Assembly (NCBI GenBank): GCA_027013165.1
Contig: JALUXV010000496.1
Location: 1-36,400, forward strand
Direction: 5' to 3'
From: Alteromonadaceae bacterium
GTDB taxonomy: Bacteria; Pseudomonadota; Gammaproteobacteria; Enterobacterales; Alteromonadaceae
Length of the DNA: 36,400 nucleotides
The notes beneath the pieces were generated by a model that had not been told where the DNA came from, did no database searches, and saw nothing but the letters and a program-made list of their open reading frames with translations. Shown piece by piece: positions 30,831 through 36,400 of the stretch. The first letter of the stretch is position 1; each line of letters opens with the position of its first letter. The translations under genes were made by a program, and so were the position numbers.

Positions 30831-31255
30831 ACAGCCTGCCGTTTTTGACGTTGCGCTTCATACGCTTCTTGCTTGGCCTCTTCAGGGATCTGCAGCCACC
30901 CATCTCGGATAGGTGTTAACAACGAAATTACCTCGTCAAGCAAAGCAAGCTCATTATTGACATGCGCATCATTGAGCTTATCTATCATGTAATCGTAAAG
31001 GGAAAATAGGTTTTCCGCCACTTCTCCGCCCACTTCCATGTCTAAGGTGTCTCTGAGGTGCATGATAATAGCATTCGCTTTAGATATGTAGTCGGCCTTG
31101 GCGACGAATTCTTTTCTTTCCATGGCACCCTTGGCATAGGCAATTCGATCAAGTGCACCCTGTAATAGCATAAGCGTTAGCCTATGAGGATCTGCATTAG
31201 CCACATCCTGCTTCACATTACCTTTGCGATACGCATTAATACCTTTAAGTGCCAT
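30827..31255 (-). CDS. fliS: Flagellin export chaperone FliS
   Basis: Cytoplasmic chaperone that caps the C-terminus of flagellin before export. The 142-residue product begins MALKGINAYRKGNVKQDVAN and contains PHRLTLMLLQGALDRIAYAKGA, then LRDTLDMEVGGEVAENLFSLYDYM, which is the FliS core. I start at ATG 31255, with GGGAG 5 bases upstream. The TTG at 31267 overlaps that ribosome site. Confidence 0.95.
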   Translation of the reverse strand: MALKGINAYRKGNVKQDVANADPHRLTLMLLQGALDRIAYAKGAMERKEFVAKADYISKANAIIMHLRDTLDMEVGGEVAENLFSLYDYMIDKLNDAHVNNELALLDEVISLLTPIRDGWLQIPEEAKQEAYEAQRQKRQAV

Positions 31256-31273
31256 AATAACTCCCAAACAACC

Positions 31274-32716
31274 TTAAATACCTACACCTAACGCCGCTAT
31301 TAACGCTGAACCCGTTTGATTCAGTTGCGCTACAGTAAGGTCCAAACTTAAATATCTATCTCTTAAAATGTCTTCGTAATTCAACATACGAAGTTCAAGA
31401 GTCTCTCGCTCATCAAGCAGGTTATCCCGCTCTTCTTTAGCCGCATTCTCTCGAAGGGTGATCAATCCACTATAGTTAGTGTATTGATATGAAAAATCGT
31501 AAAGTCGCGTCGCAATACCTTCGTCTTCATCGGTGAATAATGTGGCAATTTCGTCGAAATAGTCTTCGATAGCGTCATCTAAGCGCTCTTCTCCCGATCC
31601 CAAACCAAAATCAGTAGTGCCTATTTCAAGCTTTCCATCGTCATTAAATTCAACCCCTATTTGAAACAAGCTTCCTAGCTGTGATGCACTCACGCTACCA
31701 CCCACAATACTTGCCAAACCGCTTTGAATACCGCGAACTAGCGAATCGCCAGCCAAGGCACCATCATCTTCTAGATCCGATTGACCATAGCGGGTCAACG
31801 TATTGATCTCGTCGATGAGACTATTGTAGTTGTCGATAAAATCAGTAATTTTATTCTTAAGACCATCTCGGTCATAACCGATTTCCAATGTTGTTGCTTC
31901 GTAATCACCATTGGCATCTAACGGGGAAATCTCTTGCACTTCGAATGATACGTTTTGAATCGTGTTTTCAAATTCATTGGTTTCACTCTCAACCGCAATA
32001 CCATCTATATAAGCTATCGCATTGGATGCCGATGTAATGTTGGCAGCACTAATACTACCTGTACCACCGGTAGTAGATAGCCTGTCTAATTCCGCGGCGC
32101 CCGTATCATTGGTAATAACTAGGTCGTTCCCAGTACCCGTTGTATCCGAAGTAAATACAAGTTTTGGGCCAGCGCTTGTACCCGTATCGATAATATTGGC
32201 TTGCACACCAAAATTATCATCTGAATTGTTTATAGCCTGCCTGAGTTCAGTCAGTGTCATACCGGAAGATATGTTAATGGTGAAGCTCTCACTACCACCA
32301 ACATCAAACGTCAATGAGCCACTTCCAGAGGTTAGTACTGCGTCGGACGATGAGGTAAATTCACCGTCATCAGTTACGATTCGGCTGCCACTTGCGAGCG
32401 CTTCTACGACAATCTCGTAACTTCCACGCAATGCAGAATTTGACGCTTCGGCGGTTAGTACGTCATCGTCTTCTGAGGGGTTGCTGATAATGGGCTCGCG
32501 ACCATTGATATCATTGTCGCTACGCAGTTCATCAACAGAATCTTTGAAGTCAGAAAGTTTAGATTTAATTTGACCAAGGCCAGAAATTTCAGCCTCGTTT
32601 TGCTCTTCTTTCGCAGTGAGCGCATCTTCTTTGGGGCGTCTTTCAGCCTCAAGTAATTGTGTAACTAAATCGTCTAGCGCTAAACCAGACCCTACACCCA
32701 GCGATTGAATTGACAT
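31274..32716 (-). CDS. fliD: Flagellar cap protein FliD
   Basis: Filament cap (HAP2), 480 residues, secreted through the flagellar export apparatus. N-terminus MSIQSLGVGSGLALDDLVTQ with LLEAERRPKEDALTAKEEQ (FliD_N helix), a variable middle rich in Ser, Thr and Gly, then ITDFIDNYNSLIDEINTLTR and a C-terminal helix ending SLDLTVAQLNQTGSALIAAL. Good GAGGT sites precede the ATG. A possible FliA promoter lies inside flaG upstream of it. Confidence 0.96.
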   Translation of the reverse strand: MSIQSLGVGSGLALDDLVTQLLEAERRPKEDALTAKEEQNEAEISGLGQIKSKLSDFKDSVDELRSDNDINGREPIISNPSEDDDVLTAEASNSALRGSYEIVVEALASGSRIVTDDGEFTSSSDAVLTSGSGSLTFDVGGSESFTINISSGMTLTELRQAINNSDDNFGVQANIIDTGTSAGPKLVFTSDTTGTGNDLVITNDTGAAELDRLSTTGGTGSISAANITSASNAIAYIDGIAVESETNEFENTIQNVSFEVQEISPLDANGDYEATTLEIGYDRDGLKNKITDFIDNYNSLIDEINTLTRYGQSDLEDDGALAGDSLVRGIQSGLASIVGGSVSASQLGSLFQIGVEFNDDGKLEIGTTDFGLGSGEERLDDAIEDYFDEIATLFTDEDEGIATRLYDFSYQYTNYSGLITLRENAAKEERDNLLDERETLELRMLNYEDILRDRYLSLDLTVAQLNQTGSALIAALGVGI

Positions 32717-32733
32717 GAGTTACCTCGACCTCA

Positions 32734-33240
32734 TTAAACCTCGTTATTGATAAAAACTCCTACACTGCTACCCACATCCTGCTGTAGCTCTTGGATCCGT
32801 TCGGCAAGTTTTAGCACTTCTTCGGAAGGAATTTGCCGTATTACATCACCAGACTCAGAGTCTTTTACCGTTACTACTGACTTGCTTGTTTCTTCGTCAA
32901 TACTGAAGGTTAAGTTTCGATTTTGTACTTGCAAAAACGACTCTACCTCTTGCACTGCCTCACTAAGCTGTGCGCTTTTAACCTCTCTCACACTGCTATC
33001 GGCCGTATTAGGTAAAGCTTGAGTAGAATTACCACTATTCGTTGTTAACGACTCTCGCTGACGAGCAATAAGGTCTTGCGTACTACTTCCTTGACCCGAA
33101 TTACCTCGTTCATCACTTTTAGCAACAGGCACACTAACCGCATCACTCGGTTGCGCTGACACACTAGCAACGTCTTTAGCGACCTGCTCAGATGCAAAGT
33201 TTTGGCCAAATTGATTTGATACAATTTCCATAATTTCCAC
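32734..33240 (-). CDS. flaG: FlaG family protein
   Basis: Small flagellar protein thought to limit filament length in other polar flagellates. The 168-residue product has a variable polar N-terminal half and the conserved FlaG domain at the end (EVESFLQVQNRNLTFSIDEE, VVTVKDSESGDVIRQIPSEE, VLKLAERIQEL). AGGAGGG lies 8-9 bases before the ATG at 33240; a second ATG follows at 33231. It stands in the usual flagellin-flaG-fliD order. Confidence 0.92.
   Translation of the reverse strand: MEIMEIVSNQFGQNFASEQVAKDVASVSAQPSDAVSVPVAKSDERGNSGQGSSTQDLIARQRESLTTNSGNSTQALPNTADSSVREVKSAQLSEAVQEVESFLQVQNRNLTFSIDEETSKSVVTVKDSESGDVIRQIPSEEVLKLAERIQELQQDVGSSVGVFINNEV
32996..33022 (-). promoter_or_regulatory. 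Possible FliA promoter inside flaG
   Basis: On the minus strand TCAAGCTT (6 of 8 match to TAAAGTTT) stands 11 bases before GCCGATAG (7 of 8 match to GCCGATAA), with the exact usual spacing. Transcription would begin near 32989 and cover fliD, fliS, fliT and the sugar operon. It lies in coding sequence, so a chance match is possible. Confidence 0.4.
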
Positions 33241-33256
33241 CCTCCTATTGAAACGG

Positions 33257-33289
33257 CAAAACGGGTCCTTGCCTGTGCAAGCACCCGTT
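33257..33289 (-). terminator. Terminator between flagellin and flaG
   Basis: On the minus strand AACGGGT and CTTGC pair with CAAG/GCAAG and ACCCGTT in a two-part 12-bp stem with one mismatch and a 4-base loop. TTTT follows directly. It sits 32 bases after the flagellin stop and would let most transcripts end while some read into flaG-fliD. Confidence 0.7.
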
Positions 33290-33320
33290 ACATCTCAACT
33301 AAGGTAAGTTGAAGTATAGC

Positions 33321-34160
33321 TTAACCTAGCAATGATAGCGCAGTTTGAGGACGCTGGTTTGCCTGACTAAGTACCGAAACAGACGCCTGCTGTACAATCT
33401 GATTACGCGTAAGGTCCGCAGTTTCAGAAGCAAAATCGGTATCACGTATACGTGAACGGGCAGCTGATAGGTTTTCACTAATGCTGCTCAAGTTACGGAT
33501 AGTTGATTGGAAACGGTTTTGCAATGCACCAAGGTCAGCACGAACGGCCCCTATGCCAGAAATAGCGGCATCGATTTCAGTTAATAGCGCCGACGCACCA
33601 TCTGCACTGTCTACACCATTGCTAGTAATTCCCAATCCAGTAGCACTAAAACCACTGATTGAACCTAGATTGGTTGAAGACAAGTTAACTGAAATGGTTT
33701 GGCCACCGTTTGCTCCAACTAAGAACTTCGCAGAGAAGTTGCCGTCGAGCAGATTTACGTTACCAAATTGAGTATCAGTAGCGATTCGAGAAATTTCAGT
33801 TCTTAGCGCTGATACTTCTTTTTGAAGCGCGGTACGGTCTGCACTACTGTTAATCCCGTTTTGAGATTGAACAGCCAACTGGCGAATACGTTGCAATGCT
33901 GTTGTAGTTTCAGCCAACGCGCCTTCTGCAGTTTGAGTTAATGAAATCGCATCATTAGCGTTACGAACGGCCTGGTTCAAACCTTGAACCTGAGACGTTA
34001 GACGATCAGAGATTTGCAGACCCGCTGCGTCATCTGCTGCACTATTGATACGGAAACCTGAAGACAATCTTTCAAACGACGTGCTTAATTTATCACTTAC
34101 GTCAAAAAGCTGTCGTTGTGCATTCAATGAAGACACATTTGTGTTTACGTACAAAGACAT
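33321..34160 (-). CDS. Flagellin
   Basis: Filament subunit of 279 residues. N-terminus MSLYVNTNVSSLNAQRQLFD with RLSSGFRINSAADDAAGLQI, a short central region rich in Ser and Thr, and C-terminal ARSRIRDTDFASETADLTRN ending SQANQRPQTALSLLG. The small size shows a reduced outer domain. Its Ser/Thr-rich centre is the expected target of the Maf glycosyltransferase. AGGAGGT lies 7 bases before the ATG, and a FliA promoter lies about 130 bases upstream. It is a paralogue of the flagellin at 34890-35735. Confidence 0.97.
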   Translation of the reverse strand: MSLYVNTNVSSLNAQRQLFDVSDKLSTSFERLSSGFRINSAADDAAGLQISDRLTSQVQGLNQAVRNANDAISLTQTAEGALAETTTALQRIRQLAVQSQNGINSSADRTALQKEVSALRTEISRIATDTQFGNVNLLDGNFSAKFLVGANGGQTISVNLSSTNLGSISGFSATGLGITSNGVDSADGASALLTEIDAAISGIGAVRADLGALQNRFQSTIRNLSSISENLSAARSRIRDTDFASETADLTRNQIVQQASVSVLSQANQRPQTALSLLG

Positions 34161-34219
34161 TGTATTACCTCCTAGGGATCGGATGACAAATGTGCTATCA
34201 TCAAACCCTTCCAGTTCAA

Positions 34220-34247
34220 ATTAGCTGGGTCACTACTCCCTGCTAAT
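34220..34247 (-). other. Hairpin in the flagellin leader
   Basis: In the leader RNA of the 33321-34160 flagellin, ATTAGC-A-GGG pairs with CCC-A-GCTAAT around an 8-base loop (one A-A mismatch). It begins about 60 bases upstream of the start codon. It could stabilise the mRNA or take part in translational control. Confidence 0.45.
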
Positions 34248-34287
34248 TCCCTCTCGTTTAGTAAATTAAATTACCCCTCAACTAATG

Positions 34288-34314
34288 GTATCGGCCGCCC
34301 CTTGAGGTTCTTTA
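34288..34314 (-). promoter_or_regulatory. FliA promoter of the 33321-34160 flagellin
   Basis: On the minus strand TAAAGAAC (34307-34314), an 11-base spacer and GCCGATAC (34288-34295) match the sigma-28 consensus at 5 or 6 of 8 and 7 of 8 bases. Transcription would start near 34281, giving a leader of about 120 bases. The next 350 bases upstream (34315-34664), beginning with a long A/T tract, show no gene on either strand. Confidence 0.8.
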
Positions 34315-34664
34315 GTTTTTTTTCGACTTTTTTTTAAAAAAAACAAAAATAAAACACAAGCCATTGTTTTACATAAATAAAATAAAGATGAAAAAGTTTA
34401 GAAAAAGTATATTACAGGCGTGAGGAATAATTTAGTGACTAGACAAGGCCTAAATTTTGAGTTCATAATTTAGTCGGCTTTTAGATATTGCGGCAGTCTT
34501 GAGCGGATTGTCATCAGGTGTAATTTGTTTGAGACGCGTGCTGAATTGATAAACTGAATTGCAGTCAATGAAACTTAAGTTCAAAGTGGCATGGTACGTG
34601 CTTTAGAAATCATGTCAGCGTTGCTCACTGACACTGAGGAAACTGGTTGGGTGTTTTGGCTTTG

Positions 34665-34692
34665 AAAAAAGGCCGAGACATTAATCTCGGCC
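34665..34692 (-). terminator. Intrinsic terminator downstream of the 34890-35735 flagellin
   Basis: Perfect 8-bp stem GGCCGAGA/TCTCGGCC with a 6-base loop, followed on the minus strand by TTTTTTC. This is a textbook Rho-independent terminator about 200 bases after the flagellin stop, and it separates the two flagellin transcription units. Confidence 0.88.
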
Positions 34693-34817
34693 AATTTGCT
34701 CGTATGTTAGGAGATTGAGCAAATCTGTTTAAGTCGGCTGGCGGGCACTATAGTGGAATAAACTGGCCTCTCAACCAACATTTCTACAGTCTCGGTCCTG
34801 TTAGTCGACGCTCTTTT

Positions 34818-34843
34818 ATAAGGCGGCCTTATGGCCGCCTTAT
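34818..34843. repeat. Perfect 11-bp inverted repeat after flagellin
   Basis: ATAAGGCGGCC and GGCCGCCTTAT are separated by TTAT, giving a very stable hairpin on either strand 47 bases after the flagellin stop. No T-tract follows on the minus strand, so it more likely protects the mRNA 3' end or terminates poorly. Between it and the next terminator the 12-base word TGGCCTCTCAAC (34764-34775) repeats one at 34853-34864. Confidence 0.6.
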
Positions 34844-34889
34844 TCATTAGGATGGCCTCTCAACTCCTTCCTAAAACGCCTTTCTAAAA

Positions 34890-35735
34890 TTAACCAAGTA
34901 GAGACAAAGCAGCTTGTGGACGCTGATTAGCCTGAGACAGTACAGTGGTGCTTGCCTGCTGTAGAATTTGGTTACGGGTTAATTCTGCCGTTTCTGTGGC
35001 AAAGTCTGTATCTTTGATACGTGATCTTGCCGCTGCTACGTTTTCAGAAATGTTACTTAGGTTTCTGATAGTAGACTGGAATCGATTTTGAAGTGCACCC
35101 AAATCTGCACGAAGACCACCGATTGCTGACACAGCTAAGTCTATTGCCGCCAACATACTAGAAGCATTGGCTTCAGACAGCACATCTTCACCAGAGATTC
35201 CCAGACCAGTTGCGCTAAAGCCATTAATACCTGCTCGTGTTAGCGCAGCAGTTGAAAGGTTTACTGAAATAGTTTGACCAGCGTTTGCACCTACCAAAAA
35301 GCGTGCTGAAAATACGCCAGAAAGTACATTTACACCAGCAAACTGTGTGGTTGTTGCAATACGTGAGATTTCTGTCTTAAGCGCAGAAACTTCTTTTTGA
35401 AGTGCCGTACGGTCAGAAGACGTATTGATACCATTCTGAGATTGAATTGCTAGCGTTCTTATACGTTGCAAAGCAGTGGTTGTTTCCTGCATGGCGCCTT
35501 CAGCAGTTTGCGCCAAAGAAATACCGTCATTCGCATTACGTACCGCTTGGTTTAGACCTTGTACTTGCGAAGTCATACGGTCGGTAATTTGAAGACCAGC
35601 TGCGTCATCAGCGGCGCTATTGATTCTGAAACCAGATGATAAACGCTCAAACGCTGTATTTAGATTGCTGTTCGTGGTGAACAACTGACGTTGTGCATTC
35701 AGCGACGATACATTGGTGTTTACAAATAAACTCAT
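34890..35735 (-). CDS. Flagellin
   Basis: Filament subunit of 281 residues, close paralogue of the preceding flagellin gene. N-terminus MSLFVNTNVSSLNAQRQLFT, then RLSSGFRINSAADDAAGLQI, and C-terminal RSRIKDTDFATETAELTRNQ ending SQANQRPQAALSLLG. The two flagellins differ mostly in the middle (about residues 150-200), where glycosylation sites and the exposed domain are expected. AGGAGAG lies 4 bases before the ATG. Its leader is long (about 275 bases) from a FliA promoter. Confidence 0.97.
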   Translation of the reverse strand: MSLFVNTNVSSLNAQRQLFTTNSNLNTAFERLSSGFRINSAADDAAGLQITDRMTSQVQGLNQAVRNANDGISLAQTAEGAMQETTTALQRIRTLAIQSQNGINTSSDRTALQKEVSALKTEISRIATTTQFAGVNVLSGVFSARFLVGANAGQTISVNLSTAALTRAGINGFSATGLGISGEDVLSEANASSMLAAIDLAVSAIGGLRADLGALQNRFQSTIRNLSNISENVAAARSRIKDTDFATETAELTRNQILQQASTTVLSQANQRPQAALSLLG

Positions 35736-35799
35736 GGATCTCTCCTAACAGTGTTGTGTTGCGCTATTGCTTTTATTATTTGCGCTTCAAGTAAATTAT

Positions 35800-35815
35800 T
35801 GGCACTTATCGTGCT
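35800..35815 (+). promoter_or_regulatory. Sigma-54-like sequence on the strand opposite to flagellin
   Basis: TGGCAC-TTATC-GTGCT matches the sigma-54 consensus at all but one defined base, with the -24 GG and -12 GC ten bases apart. It points to the right, away from the flagellin gene and into its leader on the antisense strand, where no gene follows before the intron. It is also partly palindromic (GCAC/GTGC), so it may merely be a small hairpin of the leader. Confidence 0.3.
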
Positions 35816-35825
35816 TAGTTAAGTT

Positions 35826-35976
35826 GCCAGTGATAATTTACTGGCGCTTTTCAGTCACTCCGAAGAGCATTGCTACATTGAGATAGCTTTATGCTAACTC
35901 ATTGCTGACCGGTGGGTTTGTTGTTCCAGAACCTCAAACCTCTCACTACCTCCTGGCTTCAATCTCGCCGGTTAGC
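35826..35976 (-). other. Structured leader of the 34890-35735 flagellin
   Basis: Two stems are visible in the leader. GCCAGT (35826-35831) pairs with ACTGGC (35840-35845). GCTGACCGGTG (35904-35914) pairs along its full 11 bases, allowing G-U pairs, with CGCCGGTTAGC (35966-35976), enclosing 51 bases. The wobble pairs are compatible with RNA structure on the plus-strand reading; on the minus strand they become two A-C mismatches and a further one, so the long stem is weaker in the flagellin mRNA than in an antisense RNA. A 61-codon open frame here has no coding character. Confidence 0.35.
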
Positions 35977-36020
35977 AGCTTCCAATCAACGGGTAGCTTT
36001 ACAACCCTAAACTTATATCT

Positions 36021-36047
36021 TTATCGGCTTACCTTTAATTTACTTAA
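36021..36047 (-). promoter_or_regulatory. FliA promoter of the 34890-35735 flagellin
   Basis: On the minus strand TTAAGTAA (36040-36047), an 11-base spacer and a perfect GCCGATAA (36021-36028). The -10 match is exact; the -35 is weaker. Transcription would start near 36014. Upstream (36048-36273) is A/T-rich with no gene; it contains a degenerate second match, TAAAGGAA with a 12-base spacer and TACGATAA at 36213-36240. Confidence 0.8.
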
Positions 36048-36273
36048 CAACTTTTTGAAAAATTATTTTAGTAAATTAACCCATTGAAAAATAAAAGCTT
36101 AAAAAAGCAAACAATGAAACTTTCACTGCAAAAACTTTAAAAAAAATCGCACTTAAAGCCACATTTACCGCTTTTAAAAAGAAAGTAATTACAATCTCTC
36201 CCTTTAAACTAGTTATCGTACGGATCGCTAATTTCCTTTAGGAAAATTTTGCAAAAAGTTGAGATTTGTTCAG

Positions 36274-36400
36274 ATCGAGTAGGAGGGAGTTTCACAACTC
36301 CCGTCCTCTCACACCACCGGGCGTACGGTTCCGTACCACGGCGGTTCATATTAACACTGGAACTGTCGGTGACTTTCCAGCAGCGACACTAACCCCATTT
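36274..36400 (-). mobile_element. 3' end of a group IIC intron (domains V and VI)
   Basis: On the minus strand the sequence gives domain V: GAACCGCCGTGG, the hairpin TACGGAACCGTA, then CCGGTGGTGTGAGAGGACGG. The paired ACCGCC...GGTGGT arms carry the CGC triad typical of class C introns. Domain VI follows: GGGAGTTGTGAAACTCCC with a bulged A in the closing strand, and the intron ends in CTACTCGAT near 36274 (introns of this type end in A-pyrimidine). The intron body and any reverse transcriptase lie beyond the right edge of the window. A short open frame entering from the edge was not identified. Confidence 0.85.

Noticed and set aside
32022-32420. Open frame of 132 codons on the plus strand
   Set aside because: It is the antisense shadow of the repetitive Ser/Thr-rich part of fliD.
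34588-34602. Sigma-54-like sequence TGGCATGGTACGTGCT on the plus strand between the flagellins
   Set aside because: The spacing fits but the -24 and -12 boxes are weaker than at 2420, and no gene follows on that strand.
34161-35976. Shared GTAGTGA word in both flagellin leaders
   Set aside because: A 7-base match between leaders of this length is expected by chance, and the surrounding sequence is not conserved.
35902-36087. Open frame of 61 codons on the plus strand in the flagellin leader
   Set aside because: No ribosome site, no recognisable motif, and it overlaps the FliA promoter of the flagellin on the other strand.

Overview
The window reads as a flagellar region of a marine gammaproteobacterium, most likely Alteromonas or a close relative. 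This rests on Vibrio-type flrABC regulators, sigma-54 and FliA promoter sequences, polar flagellin genes with flaG-fliD-fliS, moderate GC, and a flagellar glycosylation island at a place where Alteromonas genomes are known to carry exchangeable islands. The genus is an inference from family resemblance. No rRNA or other marker gene is present.

Layout. Positions 1-3981 (minus strand) hold the regulators flrC (cut by the window edge), flrB and flrA, with a sigma-54 promoter before flrB. Next is a divergent flagellin paralogue (4169-4972). From 5279 to 12162 a plus-strand operon follows a strong FliA (sigma-28) promoter. It encodes a UDP-sulfoquinovose synthase, a sugar epimerase, a GT2 glycosyltransferase, a Stf0-like sulfotransferase, a two-domain glycosyltransferase and a methyltransferase. 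From 30830 down to 13885 a minus-strand operon of tightly overlapping genes runs the other way: fliT-like, a double-repeat Maf flagellin glycosyltransferase, the full pseudaminic acid set (pseB, pseC, pseF, pseI, pseG, pseH) with a GT9-like transferase inside it, an acyl module (ACP, SDR reductase, acyl-adenylating ligase, LuxE-like, LuxC-like), a GT2 and UDP-galactopyranose mutase. Between the two operons lie a PAPS-reductase-like gene and an AT-rich sulfotransferase. Positions 30830-35735 (minus) hold fliS, fliD, flaG and two ordinary flagellins with FliA promoters. The right edge holds the 3' end (domains V and VI) of a group IIC intron.

How the parts may work together. Flagellins, their cap and chaperones, and their sugar-making genes lie together, and the sugar genes on the plus strand have a FliA promoter like the flagellins. 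The Pse genes make CMP-pseudaminic acid and Maf is the expected transferase to flagellin. The unusual part is sulfur chemistry. A UDP-sulfoquinovose synthase needs sulfite, and a CysH-like protein that could release sulfite from PAPS sits at the centre of the same island, with two PAPS-dependent sulfotransferases. My main hypothesis is a flagellar glycan that carries sulfonate and/or sulfate groups (sulfoquinovose, sulfate esters), possibly galactofuranose, and a non-acetyl acyl group made by the ACP/LuxC/LuxE module. The enzyme families are well supported by motifs; the assembled glycan is inference.
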